Positions 10,219-19,078 of a DNA stretch of 52,938 bases are shown here, one piece after another. The translations under genes were made by a program, and so were the position numbers. Under the pieces are notes generated by a model. It did no database searches and was not told the origin of the DNA. It saw nothing but the letters and a program-made list of their open reading frames with translations. Position 1 is the stretch's first letter; each line of letters opens with the position of its first letter. Source of the DNA: an uncultured bacterium (GTDB lineage Bacteria > Actinomycetota > Coriobacteriia > Coriobacteriales > Coriobacteriaceae); contig CAJMNK010000004.1 of the NCBI GenBank assembly GCA_905214905.1, positions 1 to 52,938 of the forward strand, in the 5' to 3' direction.

Positions 10219-11451
10219 CTAAGCTAGACCCCAAAACAGCTCGAACAGCACATTTCCATCGAGCCAGCCCAAGTGGGTGGGCGCTAAACGGGCGTGGGCA
10301 CGACCTGCGATAACGTCTTTCGAGGCGACGCACCCCACATGCCCCTCGACATGGTCGGGCACCCAAGTGGCAAGGCCCAACTCGAGCGCACGGTCACAGG
10401 CCGCCGCCAGCTCGTCTGCAGCGATCACGCTTGCCGAGCGAACCAACAGATCGAAACCAATGCCACGCGTCATGCGGCAGGCGAGCATCAAATCCTCGGC
10501 CGCGGCCTCGCGCCGCGACAGATACTCGGCATCAAACGTAGTCGCGGCATCGTCACGTTGCACCAAGCGCACGCGATACGCATCGCCGCGAGCGGGCACG
10601 TCGGGAAACAGCCCGGCCAAGCGATCGAAATCCTCGGCATCGAGCATACCGGCGGCAGAGCGGCCCAAGCCCAGATAGCCCTGTCCGGTCCAATAGGCAA
10701 TGTTGTGGGCACACTCATGGCCGTCGAGCGCGTAGCTTGCCACCTCATACGGGTGATAGCCGGCCGCACCTAGGCGCTCACGCGCGGCATCCATGCATGC
10801 AGCCTGAAAATCCTCGTCGGGCTCGAGCGACTCGTCGCGACACGCCATGCGGTAGAGCGGCGTGCCCTCCTCGAGCGTGAGGGGGTACACCGACACATGA
10901 TGCGGCGCCGCCGCCAACACGCCATCGAGCGTGCGCTGCCAGCTTACGGCGGTCTGCCCGGGAAGTCCGCACATCAGGTCGCAGGACACATCGAGCCCAG
11001 CGTCCTTAACCGTCGTGATGGCAGCGAGCGCCCGATCGGCATCGTGAATGCGGCCGATGGCGGTAAGTTCGGCGTTATCGAGCGTTTGCACGCCCAGAGA
11101 GACGCGTGTGACACCAACCTTGGCGAGCGCAGTGGCAAGCTCGGCGGTCAGCGACTCAGGATTGGCCTCGCAGGTAAACTCAACGGGCTTGCACCACGCA
11201 GAGATACGCCGGGCGAGCACTACCAGACGCTCCCCCGCCAGCGACGGCGTGCCGCCGCCAACATAGACGGTGCGGATCTGAGCAAGCGCGCCTGCGTCGC
11301 CGAAGGCATCGAGGCGCGCATACAGCTGTTCAAAATAGGCATCGAGCGCAGCGCTCAGGTCGCACGAAGCAAAACTACGCGAGTCAAAGTCGCAGTACCG
11401 GCACTTTTGGGCGCAAAACGGCACATGCACATACAGCGCGGTAACGGCCAC
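10219..11451 (-). CDS. hemW: Radical SAM heme chaperone HemW-like
   Basis: HemW family radical-SAM protein, known to bind heme and formerly annotated as oxygen-independent coproporphyrinogen oxidase. The cluster motif CAQKCRYCDF lies at residues 13-22, followed by VYVGGGTPS and the ANPES and SLGVQT motifs; the C-terminal HemN-like domain contains AYWTGQGYLGLG and MTRGIGFDL. True HemN has a different cluster arrangement, so HemW is favoured. Start GTG 11451 has TGGAGG that straddles the dusB stop (2 bp gap), indicating coupling. 410 residues fits. lepA-hemW proximity is typical of Gram-positive genomes. Confidence 0.92.
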   Translation of the reverse strand: MAVTALYVHVPFCAQKCRYCDFDSRSFASCDLSAALDAYFEQLYARLDAFGDAGALAQIRTVYVGGGTPSLAGERLVVLARRISAWCKPVEFTCEANPESLTAELATALAKVGVTRVSLGVQTLDNAELTAIGRIHDADRALAAITTVKDAGLDVSCDLMCGLPGQTAVSWQRTLDGVLAAAPHHVSVYPLTLEEGTPLYRMACRDESLEPDEDFQAACMDAARERLGAAGYHPYEVASYALDGHECAHNIAYWTGQGYLGLGRSAAGMLDAEDFDRLAGLFPDVPARGDAYRVRLVQRDDAATTFDAEYLSRREAAAEDLMLACRMTRGIGFDLLVRSASVIAADELAAACDRALELGLATWVPDHVEGHVGCVASKDVIAGRAHARLAPTHLGWLDGNVLFELFWGLA

Positions 11452-11453
11452 CG

Positions 11454-12497
11454 TTAGGCCTCCAGCGGATGAGCGGGCACCGACTCGCCGGCGGCAAGTG
11501 CGGCCTCGCAGGCCACCACATCGCGCTCGATATCATCGACCAATGCCATGAACTCCTCGTATGTGGAGCAGCGCACCACCTGGGCGCGCCAGGCCGCAGC
11601 GTGGGGCATCCCCTTTAGATACCAGCTTGCGTACGTACGAGCTCGTGACATGAGCGGCAACAGCTCGTGCGTGAGCGTCAGGTGCTCGCGCAGGGCATCC
11701 AGACGCTCGACCGAGCTACGCACCGGCACCGGCATGGCGTCCAACGCAAGGGCGCGGGCATCGCCGAACACCCAGGGGTTGCCATAGATACCGCGCGCGA
11801 TGAACACAGCACTGGCACCCGAGCTTTGCAGATGCTCCGCCGCGTCCTCGGCCGAGAACACATCGCCCGAACCGATAACGGGAATCTCGACGGCGTCGGC
11901 TACCTCATCGACGACCGACCAATCGGCCTGGCCCGTATAGAGCTGCGTGGCACAGCGACCATGTACCGCCACCGCAGCTGCCCCTGCACCCTCGAGCATC
12001 TGGGCAAATGTCGCGGCATTGCGATCCTCGGCATAAAAGCCTTTGCGAATCTTAACGGTCACGGGCACGTGCGCCGCGCCCACCGCCGCCTCGACGATCT
12101 GCTCGGCCAGCTCGGGCGTGCGCATGAGCGCCGAGCCCTCGCCCTTGGTAACGACTTTGCGAGCGGGGCATGCCATATTGATATCGATCAGCGTCAGGCG
12201 ATCGCCAACGCGCTCCTCGACGGCGGCGACTGCGCTCGCAAACTGATCGGGTTTGGAGCCAAAGAGCTGCACGCAAATCTGCTGCTCTTCGTCGGCCGGC
12301 AGCACCAGGCGCCACGTCTTATTGCTGGCATAGGCAAGGCCCGCCACGCTCACCATCTCGCTATAGGCAAGATGGGCACCGCGGCGGCGGCACATGATGC
12401 GATAGGCGGGATCGGTCACGCCGGCCATGGGGGCCATAAGGAACGGCTGCTCGGTATAAGCACCCAGCAGCCGCGTACTGTATTCAGAAAGCGCCAT
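11454..12497 (-). CDS. dus: tRNA-dihydrouridine synthase (DusB type)
   Basis: FMN-dependent reductase that forms dihydrouridine in tRNA D-loops. The TIM-barrel N-terminus shows LMAPMAGVTDPAYR, the catalytic loop DINMACPARKV with its Cys, TVKIRKGF, HGRCATQLYTG and the FMN-binding IGSGDVF and ARGIYGNPW. 347 residues is the normal size. ATG 12497 sits 5 bp after the lepA stop. The exact Dus subfamily is a best guess from Gram-positive context (usually called DusB), so target uridine is not asserted. Confidence 0.93.
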   Translation of the reverse strand: MALSEYSTRLLGAYTEQPFLMAPMAGVTDPAYRIMCRRRGAHLAYSEMVSVAGLAYASNKTWRLVLPADEEQQICVQLFGSKPDQFASAVAAVEERVGDRLTLIDINMACPARKVVTKGEGSALMRTPELAEQIVEAAVGAAHVPVTVKIRKGFYAEDRNAATFAQMLEGAGAAAVAVHGRCATQLYTGQADWSVVDEVADAVEIPVIGSGDVFSAEDAAEHLQSSGASAVFIARGIYGNPWVFGDARALALDAMPVPVRSSVERLDALREHLTLTHELLPLMSRARTYASWYLKGMPHAAAWRAQVVRCSTYEEFMALVDDIERDVVACEAALAAGESVPAHPLEA

Positions 12498-12502
12498 GGG
12501 AC

Positions 12503-14314
12503 CTACTCGTCCACCTTGAGGATCGCCATAAAGGCCTCCTGCGGGACCTCGACCGAACCGATGGCCTTCATGCGCTTCTTGCCCTCTTTCTGCTTCTCAA
12601 GCAGCTTGCGCTTACGCGAGATATCGCCGCCGTAACACTTAGCCAGCACGTCCTTGCGGCGCGCCTTGACGGTAGAGCGGGCGATGATCTTGTTGCCGAT
12701 GGCGCCCTGAATAGGCACCTCGAACAGCTGACGCGGGATGATTTCCTTGAGCTTGTCACACAGGCCGCGGGCCAGGCCATAGGCTTTGTCCTTGTGCACG
12801 ATAAACGAAAGCGCGTCCACCTCATCGCCCGAAAGCAGGATATCGAGCTTGACGAGCTCGGAGGGACGGTACTCGTTGAACTCGTAGTCGAGCGAGGCAT
12901 AGCCCTTGGTACGGCTCTTGAGCTGGTCAAAGAAGTCCAGGATGAGCTCGGCGAGCGGCATATCAAAGCGCATCTCGACCGATTTGCTTGTGAGATGGAT
13001 CATGTCGGTCGTAATGCCGCGGTGCTCAATAGCGAGCTGCATGACGGCGCCCGTATACTCGGGCGGGCAGATAATCTTGGCCTTGAGGTAGGGCTCCTCG
13101 ATGCGCTCGATGCGCGTAGCCTCGGGCAGATCCTGCGGGCTGCGAACATCAATCATCTCGCCGTCGGTCTTATAGACGTGATAGTCCACCGAAGGGCTCG
13201 TAGCAATGAGGTCAAGGTTGAACTCGCGCTCCAGGCGCTCCTTGACGACTTCCATATGCAGCAGGCCTAAGAAGCCCACGCGGAAGCCAAAGCCGAGCGC
13301 CACCGAGGTCTCGGGCTCCCACACCAACGACGGGTCGTTGACATGCAGCTTATCGAGAGCGTCGCGCAGATTCTCGTAATCCTTGTTGTCAATTGGGAAC
13401 AGGCCCGTGTAGACCATGGGCTTGGCCTCGCGGTAGCCGGGAAGCGGCTCGGGGCAGGGATTCGACGCCCAGGTAAGGGTGTCGCCCACGTGCACGGCCT
13501 CGGGATCCTTCAGACCCGTGACCACGTAGCCCACCTCGCCGACCGTCAGTGCTTCGACCGGTGTCTCGGCAGGACGCTTGACGCCCACGCCATCGACCAA
13601 AAAGTCGCCCTCGGCCTGCATCATGCGCAGGGTGTCGCCCTTTTTAATGGAACCGTCAAAGACGCGGACCGTGGCAACGACGCCGCGGTACTCATCGAAG
13701 TACGAATCCAGAATAAGTGCCTTGAGCGGCGCGTTCGCATCGCCCTTGGGCGGTGAGATCAAAAAGACAATGGACTCCAGCAAATCGTGAATGCCCTCGC
13801 CCGTCTTGCCCGATACGCATACGGCATCGTCGGCAGGAATCGCCAGGTCATCCTCGATCTCGGTCTTAACCTCGTCGGGGTGTGCAGAGGGAAGGTCAAT
13901 CTTGTTGATGGCGGGCACGATATCCAGGTTGGCGTTCATGGCGAGCGTCGCGTTAGAGACGGTCTGTGCCTCGACGCCCTGCGTGGCGTCGACGACGAGC
14001 ACCGCGCCCTCGCAGGCAGCCAGCGAGCGCGAGACCTCGTAGGTAAAGTCCACGTGGCCCGGCGTATCGATCAGGTTGAACTGATACGTCTCGCCATCGT
14101 CGGCGTCATAGGAAACGCGAACGGCATTAGACTTGATCGTGATGCCGCGCTCGCGCTCGATATCCATTGTGTCGAGCAGCTGCGACTCCATGTCGCGCTC
14201 GTCGACGGTATGGGTGAGCTCGAGGATACGGTCACTGATCGTGGACTTGCCATGGTCGATGTGCGCAACGATCGAGAAGTTGCGGATGTGGGAAATGTCA
14301 ATTGAAGTATTCAT
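12503..14314 (-). CDS. lepA: Elongation factor 4 (LepA)
   Basis: LepA is a ribosome-associated translational GTPase implicated in 30S biogenesis and back-translocation. ATG 14314 gives 603 residues, the usual length, starting with the G1 motif AHIDHGKST (17-25); G3 DTPGHVDF and G4 NKID are present, then EF-G-like domains and the LepA-specific C-terminus with GGDISRKRKLLEKQKEGKKRM. No Shine-Dalgarno is evident. Instead TAAGAT lies 7 nt before the ATG, a -10-like element at leaderless spacing (reported separately). It is the first gene of the lepA-dusB-hemW series. Confidence 0.97.
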   Translation of the reverse strand: MNTSIDISHIRNFSIVAHIDHGKSTISDRILELTHTVDERDMESQLLDTMDIERERGITIKSNAVRVSYDADDGETYQFNLIDTPGHVDFTYEVSRSLAACEGAVLVVDATQGVEAQTVSNATLAMNANLDIVPAINKIDLPSAHPDEVKTEIEDDLAIPADDAVCVSGKTGEGIHDLLESIVFLISPPKGDANAPLKALILDSYFDEYRGVVATVRVFDGSIKKGDTLRMMQAEGDFLVDGVGVKRPAETPVEALTVGEVGYVVTGLKDPEAVHVGDTLTWASNPCPEPLPGYREAKPMVYTGLFPIDNKDYENLRDALDKLHVNDPSLVWEPETSVALGFGFRVGFLGLLHMEVVKERLEREFNLDLIATSPSVDYHVYKTDGEMIDVRSPQDLPEATRIERIEEPYLKAKIICPPEYTGAVMQLAIEHRGITTDMIHLTSKSVEMRFDMPLAELILDFFDQLKSRTKGYASLDYEFNEYRPSELVKLDILLSGDEVDALSFIVHKDKAYGLARGLCDKLKEIIPRQLFEVPIQGAIGNKIIARSTVKARRKDVLAKCYGGDISRKRKLLEKQKEGKKRMKAIGSVEVPQEAFMAILKVDE

Positions 14315-14321
14315 GCGGACT

Positions 14322-14327
14322 ATCTTA
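14322..14327 (-). promoter_or_regulatory. Candidate -10 element for leaderless lepA transcript
   Basis: TAAGAT on the reverse strand ends 7 nt before the lepA ATG, matching the TAnnnT-N7-start arrangement known for leaderless mRNAs in Actinobacteria and Deinococci. The 26 bp between the rpsT terminator and the ATG hold no Shine-Dalgarno. No clear -35 is visible. Confidence 0.4.
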
Positions 14328-14339
14328 CCCGAGCGGTAC

Positions 14340-14376
14340 AAAAAATGGAGCCTGTTCCATAAAACAGGCTCCATTT
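14340..14376 (-). terminator. Strong terminator after rpsT
   Basis: A perfect 14-bp stem (AAATGGAGCCTGTT against AACAGGCTCCATTT) with a six-base loop, followed on the reverse strand by a run of T. It lies 35 bp after the rpsT stop and isolates rpsT from lepA. Confidence 0.9.
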
Positions 14377-14410
14377 ATGCGCGTAATCTGTGTGGTGTGA
14401 AATTTACAAC

Positions 14411-14677
14411 TTAGGCGTTGATGCTGTTCACGAGCTTGGCAAGACCGGACTTGCGGTTGGAAGCCTGGTTCTTGTGGATAACATGCTTGGCAGCAGCCAT
14501 GTCGAGACGCTTGGTGACGGTCTTGAGTGCAGCCTGGGCCTTCTCGGCGTCGCCCTCGGCGACGGCGGACTGGACGTGCTTGGTCAGCGTCTTGAGCTCG
14601 GACTTGACAGCCTTGTTACGCATGCGAGCTGCCTCATTGGTGCGGATACGCTTCTTCTGAGACTTGATGTTTGCCAC
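14411..14677 (-). CDS. rpsT: 30S ribosomal protein S20, GTG start
   Basis: S20 is a primary 16S rRNA binder of the small subunit. GTG 14677 gives 88 residues (family 84-90) starting VANIKSQKKRIRTNE, the family N-terminus; a longer reading frame to 14746 is leader sequence. GAAAGGA precedes the start. Basic helical segments and the terminal ASNRKSGLAKLVNSI motif are present. It is transcribed alone: own promoter with extended -10 upstream, a leader hairpin with a U-run, and a strong terminator downstream. Confidence 0.97.
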   Translation of the reverse strand: MANIKSQKKRIRTNEAARMRNKAVKSELKTLTKHVQSAVAEGDAEKAQAALKTVTKRLDMAAAKHVIHKNQASNRKSGLAKLVNSINA

Positions 14678-14704
14678 TTCTGGAGTTCCTTTCGAGTTCC
14701 TTGC

Positions 14705-14758
14705 AAAAAATGTATGACACCTCTGAGACACGGTGAGGTCATGCAAGCGCCTACTATA
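14705..14758 (-). promoter_or_regulatory. rpsT promoter and terminator-like leader hairpin
   Basis: An extended -10 GTGCTATAGT (TATAGT at 14753-14758) would start transcription near 14746. The first transcribed bases form an imperfect stem between ATGACCTC and GAGGTGTCAT (arms 14735-14742 and 14714-14723) followed directly by six T (14705-14710). The shape is an intrinsic terminator at the very 5' end of the message, before the rpsT ribosome site, so attenuation is possible. Confidence 0.5.
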
Positions 14759-14810
14759 GCACGCTCCCCCTCAAAGGGATAGAACGAATTTGTCAAATAG
14801 GCAGGTATCA

Positions 14811-15773
14811 TCACGATTTTCTCAAGATGTTCGTAATCCAGAGCAAAAGCGCGGTCTCCGAATCGGCCGAACCCTTGAGCGCGAGCTCCATATCGACGGC
14901 ACCCTCGAGCGCGGCAACGAGCTCGGTCATCGAAAAACGACGTGCCCAGGTCAGGTGATTCTTAACCTGCCAGGACTGGAGCTTGAGCGTCGCGGCAAGC
15001 TCGCGACCCTGTCCACGTGCATCGAGCGCCTTGGCGACGATCAGCTCGCGAATGCGTCCGCACAGCAGCGTGTAGGTCCACACATAGCTCTTGGCGGGCA
15101 GGAGCTTAAAGAGCTCGAGCGAACGCCGCATATCGCGAGCCGAGACGGCGTTGAGGAAGTCCCAGGGTTGAACCTCGGCCGTACGAACAATCCAGCGCTC
15201 AACATCGGCAAGTTCAATCTGAGGCGACTCGACCATCTGGGCAAGCTTAGCCAAGTCGTTATCGAGCATGCGCGTGTTTTCACCCGAACGCGAGACGAGC
15301 TCCTCGGCGGCCGCCGTCGAAATCGACTTACCGCGCTGCGTCGCCATCTGCTGAACACGGCGCGGCAGTTCCCAGCGCTTGGTACCCGAGCAATCGACGA
15401 TAGCCTTCTTGTCGATCTTGGCGATTGCCTTATACAGGCGCGTATTCTTGGCAAGTGAGTCGGCGATGATGAGGCAGACCGTTGTTGGGCTGGGACTCGC
15501 CAGATACCCAACGAGCGGCTCCGAGACCGCCTTGGCGAGCTTTGAGCAGCCATCGAGGATTACCAGACGAAACTCGCTGCCCATCGGAAAGGTGTTAAGC
15601 GATCCGATAATGGACTCGATATCGGGGTCCTTGGTCATGTCTCGCTCGTCGAGGTTGAACTCGACCATACCCGATTTTTCCAGACGCGCTTTCATACGCG
15701 AGACGGCGTGGTCGCGCTTAACTCCGTCGGTACCGACAATCAGATATGCCGGCAGCAAACCGGTTTCGGACAT
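14811..15773 (-). CDS. holA: DNA polymerase III subunit delta
   Basis: HolA is the delta subunit of the clamp loader that opens the sliding clamp. I choose ATG 15773 (320 residues) because GGGAGGGGAGC precedes it; the open frame upstream is intergenic. The N-terminal AAA+-like domain begins LPAYLIVGTDGVKRDHAV and includes FNLDERD and LVILDGCSKLAKA; the rest is the divergent helical collar with TWARRFSMTEL. Sequence is weakly conserved as usual for delta. Position directly after comEC is the standard Gram-positive order comEA-comEC-holA-rpsT. Confidence 0.92.
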   Translation of the reverse strand: MSETGLLPAYLIVGTDGVKRDHAVSRMKARLEKSGMVEFNLDERDMTKDPDIESIIGSLNTFPMGSEFRLVILDGCSKLAKAVSEPLVGYLASPSPTTVCLIIADSLAKNTRLYKAIAKIDKKAIVDCSGTKRWELPRRVQQMATQRGKSISTAAAEELVSRSGENTRMLDNDLAKLAQMVESPQIELADVERWIVRTAEVQPWDFLNAVSARDMRRSLELFKLLPAKSYVWTYTLLCGRIRELIVAKALDARGQGRELAATLKLQSWQVKNHLTWARRFSMTELVAALEGAVDMELALKGSADSETALLLWITNILRKS

Positions 15774-15851
15774 TGCGCTCCCCTCCCGCAGGCCTTCGTA
15801 TTCGTTCCGTGCCATTCTAGCCCAGGGGCCCACCACACGCCAACGACGTCG

Positions 15852-18155
15852 TCACGGTCGCTGGCATCGCATCGCAAAGCCATTCGCAGTCGGTGTGACG
15901 GTAATGTCGCCGTGTTCGATAGTGCACGCGAAAACGCCGCCCGCTTCCTTAACGGCATCGATGCAGGCATCGGACGGATGGCCGTATCGATTCCCCTCAC
16001 CGGCGCTTGCGAGGGAAAGCTCGGGCTTCAGGACGTCCAGCAACTCGCCATCGACTGAAACCTTGGAGCCGTGATGCCCAAGTTTAAGGACATCGATATC
16101 CCCCACCTCCTGCACGAATTCCCGCTCTTGGTCGAGCTCGGCATCACCGGTGAGAAGTATTCGCAGGCCCTTGCCTTCCTGAACATAAGAGAGCAGCAGG
16201 ACAAGCGAGTCCTCATTTCCCTCGCCATCCACGAACTCGAATGGCCACATCACGCGGGCGCAAAATGAGCCGATGTCGACCGTATCCCCACGGCGCACCT
16301 GCCGATACTCCACGCCAGGTCGGTTCAATACCTCGGCAGGAGCATCCTCCAGCGCATCCGCCGCCACGGCAATCGTTCCGACCGAAAACTGTTCGAGCAC
16401 GGCAGGCAAACCACCCCAGTGGTCCTCATCCCAATGCGTCACAAAAACGGCATCGATATGGTGCACGTTATTGCGAACCAACGCCGCAACCACACGCTCG
16501 TCGAGCCCGCAGTCGACGAGAGCTACTGCGCCGCCTTGGCGGATAAGAATCGCATCGGCCTGGCCCACATCGAGCACCGTCACCGAAGGCGGAGCGAATC
16601 GATCCCAATAGACGTACGGAATCGCAGCCAAGAGCATCAGGCATGCAAGCCCCACCGCCATAGGACGTGCACGGGGACGCGGCCACCTGACCAGCAGAGC
16701 CGCCAGCAAACACGGCACTAGGTAAATCCACATGCTATCGGGCGGCACACTCACGGATGCACCCGGCACGGCGGCAAACAGCTGCTCGAAGAATAGCGCG
16801 CAACGGGCGGCAATCATGGGCACAGCGAGCACCCAAGTCCGCAACGGTGCCACGAGCGAAAAGGGAACCAGCACGATCGACACAGCAAGCAGTACGCTCA
16901 CCACCGGACCGATGACCGCATTTGCCAGCGGAGCAATGAGCGAGAACGTACCGAAGGCAGGAATGGTAATGGGGAGCGTCGCCAACTGCGAGCACAGCGT
17001 GACGGAAAGCATGCTGGCAATGCCCGATGGCACACCCAGCTCACCCAAAGCGTAGGTCGCATAGGGGCAAAAGCACAGGATGGCAAAGACGCTGGCACAT
17101 GAAAGCTGAAAGCCCATCTCGAACAGCACCGTCGGCCGCAGTAGAACAAAGATGGACATGGTTACGAAGAGTGCCGATGCACCGTGCCGGCGACGCCCCG
17201 CGCCGTTTACGACAAGCGTCGCGAACACCATGCAGCACGCGCGCACGGCAGAGGGAGACGCGCCCGTAAAGGTAGCGTAGCCCACAAGCGTTATCGCCAG
17301 TATCGCCCGCTGAAGACCACGTGAGCACCGAGTCTTTTGCAATAAACCCTCGATTAAAAACCCCACGATAGCCAAATGGCTGCCCGAGACGGCGATAAGA
17401 TGCGCCGTTCCCGTCACCGAAAACCAGTCGCCCGCCGGCTGGGCGCGCAGCTCGGCCGAACGACCGCAGACGACACCGGCTATGAGCGCACGCGCCGGTT
17501 CGGTCGCAGGCGCAATGGACACAAGCAGCCCATTTCGCAGCCGAAGCAGCGGCCCCGGAGAGCCCTCATCGACCGACACAATCCGAACGGCTTTAACCTT
17601 GCGCACCTCGCCTCGGAGCACGCGCGATCGTCCATACGCATCGTTCTCAAAACGTGAAACGCGACCGATAACACGCACGTGCGCCCCGACCTTGAGCTCA
17701 CGATCACACGATAGGCGAACCGTTGCCAAGTTCTTACCGGGCTCGCGTGCCTCGCAGGTATAGGAATACACGTCGTCGTTTATGGATGGATCACCCTGCA
17801 CGACAAACTCGAGACCGCTTGCCGCTCGACCGTCGAGCGCCTTCGAAGCGCTGAGCGCACCCACAGCCCACCACGCCGAGACGACCGCTCCCGCCACGAG
17901 ACCGACGGACACGGCATACAGCCACCGCTTCAAAGGGGCAAGCCGCGCACAAGATTGAGCCAGCACAACGAATATCGCCGCCGCAACGGGAATGGCCCAT
18001 AGCGGCCCGAACGCTGGCGCCTGCTCCCCCAGTAGCGCATCAGTGGCCACGTTAAGCACCAGGGCGCAGCCCACGCACATGCCGGCACACAGAGCCATCG
18101 TCCACGGCATCAGGGGCCGCGGAGGCATCACATGCTCGCGCTCGGTCGCACTCAT
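15852..18155 (-). CDS. comEC: DNA uptake channel ComEC/Rec2
   Basis: ComEC is the inner-membrane channel that passes single-stranded DNA into the cell during natural transformation. Order: N-terminal helices and a DUF4131-like segment (residues 1-200), the Competence domain with VSGSHLAIVGFLI and GASPSAVRA and about eight membrane helices (210-490), and a C-terminal metallo-beta-lactamase domain with LDVGQADAIL, THWDEDHWGG, TGDAELDQE and LGHHGSK. The zinc motif is intact. I start at ATG 18155, which overlaps the comEA stop as ATGA; there is no Shine-Dalgarno, so translation is probably coupled. 767 residues is normal and unbroken, so the gene looks functional. Confidence 0.95.
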   Translation of the reverse strand: MSATEREHVMPPRPLMPWTMALCAGMCVGCALVLNVATDALLGEQAPAFGPLWAIPVAAAIFVVLAQSCARLAPLKRWLYAVSVGLVAGAVVSAWWAVGALSASKALDGRAASGLEFVVQGDPSINDDVYSYTCEAREPGKNLATVRLSCDRELKVGAHVRVIGRVSRFENDAYGRSRVLRGEVRKVKAVRIVSVDEGSPGPLLRLRNGLLVSIAPATEPARALIAGVVCGRSAELRAQPAGDWFSVTGTAHLIAVSGSHLAIVGFLIEGLLQKTRCSRGLQRAILAITLVGYATFTGASPSAVRACCMVFATLVVNGAGRRRHGASALFVTMSIFVLLRPTVLFEMGFQLSCASVFAILCFCPYATYALGELGVPSGIASMLSVTLCSQLATLPITIPAFGTFSLIAPLANAVIGPVVSVLLAVSIVLVPFSLVAPLRTWVLAVPMIAARCALFFEQLFAAVPGASVSVPPDSMWIYLVPCLLAALLVRWPRPRARPMAVGLACLMLLAAIPYVYWDRFAPPSVTVLDVGQADAILIRQGGAVALVDCGLDERVVAALVRNNVHHIDAVFVTHWDEDHWGGLPAVLEQFSVGTIAVAADALEDAPAEVLNRPGVEYRQVRRGDTVDIGSFCARVMWPFEFVDGEGNEDSLVLLLSYVQEGKGLRILLTGDAELDQEREFVQEVGDIDVLKLGHHGSKVSVDGELLDVLKPELSLASAGEGNRYGHPSDACIDAVKEAGGVFACTIEHGDITVTPTANGFAMRCQRP

Positions 18156-18865
18156 ACGCAGATGCAATCTTTGATTTTGGCAAGCTTCTTCTCGCCGATT
18201 CCCGACACACGCATCAGATCGTCAACCGAGGCAAAAGCACCGTTCTTTGTCCGCTCATCGATAATCGACTGGGCCATGGAGGGACCGATGCCCGAAAGCG
18301 TCTGCAGCTCTGCCGCGCTTGCCGTATTGATGTTTACTAGGCCTGTTGCGCTACTCACGCCCGATGCTGCGGAAGCCCCACCATCAACACCGGCTTCCGC
18401 AATGGACGCCTGCTGCTCCCCTACCGTTGGAACATGAATCTTCTGTCCATCGACGACCTTAGATGCCCGATTGAGCCCCGTAACGTCTGCCTCTGGCGCC
18501 AGCCCGCCGGCGGCATCAATCGCCTGAGCCACCCGCGCGCCGTCCTTGAGACGATATACACCGGGCGACACCACGGCGCCATCGACATCGACATAGACCT
18601 CTGCCGCGGCAGAAGCCTTAGTCGAAGAACCTTCGGATGTCTTTCCGCTCGAGGCATCACCGGATTCCGGCTCCACCAACGAGCCCAAACCGTCAGTGCG
18701 CTCAAACGACACGCCACCGGCACCGCCGCCAAGGTTCGCCATCGCCAGTCCACTCGCCATCGCAATGACGACCAGTATCGCCATCACCACTGCCCTATGA
18801 CCGAGCAGCTTGTCAGCCAAGCGGTCCATCCGTTTGACTCGTTCGTGTTGTTCGCGCTGCGCCAT
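18152..18865 (-). CDS. comEA: DNA-binding competence protein ComEA
   Basis: ComEA is the membrane-anchored receptor that binds incoming double-stranded DNA. ATG 18865 follows GGGAGG with good spacing and gives 237 residues: a basic N-terminus, one membrane helix (about 25-45, AVVMAILVVIAMASGLAMA), a Ser/Gly-rich linker, an SLBB domain (VYVDVDGAVVSPGVYRL), and a C-terminal pair of helix-hairpin-helix motifs (VNINTASAAELQTLSGIGP and VSGIGEKKLAKI). It has its own promoter region downstream of the thiI terminator, with a 20-bp element shared with the yraN-comM-dprA operon. Confidence 0.95.
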   Translation of the reverse strand: MAQREQHERVKRMDRLADKLLGHRAVVMAILVVIAMASGLAMANLGGGAGGVSFERTDGLGSLVEPESGDASSGKTSEGSSTKASAAAEVYVDVDGAVVSPGVYRLKDGARVAQAIDAAGGLAPEADVTGLNRASKVVDGQKIHVPTVGEQQASIAEAGVDGGASAASGVSSATGLVNINTASAAELQTLSGIGPSMAQSIIDERTKNGAFASVDDLMRVSGIGEKKLAKIKDCICV

Positions 18866-18940
18866 AGCAAAACCTCCCAACACCATCGTGTCAGGAAAGG
18901 AGCCCTGCAACAGCCATGCTTCAAAACCGGTTATCGCGGT

Positions 18941-18960
18941 CAAACCAAAAGCCGACCAAA
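18941..18960 (-). promoter_or_regulatory. Competence-associated 20-bp direct-repeat element, comEA copy
   Basis: Reverse strand TTTGGTCGGCTTTTGGTTTG, ending 75 bp before the comEA ATG. It contains TTTGGT twice, 11 bp apart. The same element with two changes lies 71 bp before yraN, the first gene of the operon with comM and dprA. I did not notice the spaced pair elsewhere when reading the window. Eleven-bp spaced direct repeats are typical of activators such as LytTR-type response regulators; the regulator is unknown. Confidence 0.6.
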
Positions 18961-19035
18961 ACCTTGCACAAATCTGTCCATTTATTCAGCCACACGTCAG
19001 CAAATGAACACTTAGTCGCAAAATGCCCAGATAGC

Positions 19036-19068
19036 AAAAGACCGACGATGCAGGCGCATCGTCGGTCT
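19036..19068 (-). terminator. Terminator after thiI
   Basis: A perfect 12-bp stem (AGACCGACGATG with CATCGTCGGTCT, six-base loop) followed on the reverse strand by TTTTGC, 10 bp after the thiI stop. It separates mihF-gmk-rpoZ-thiI from comEA-comEC. Confidence 0.9.
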
Positions 19069-19078
19069 ATGCACAAAT

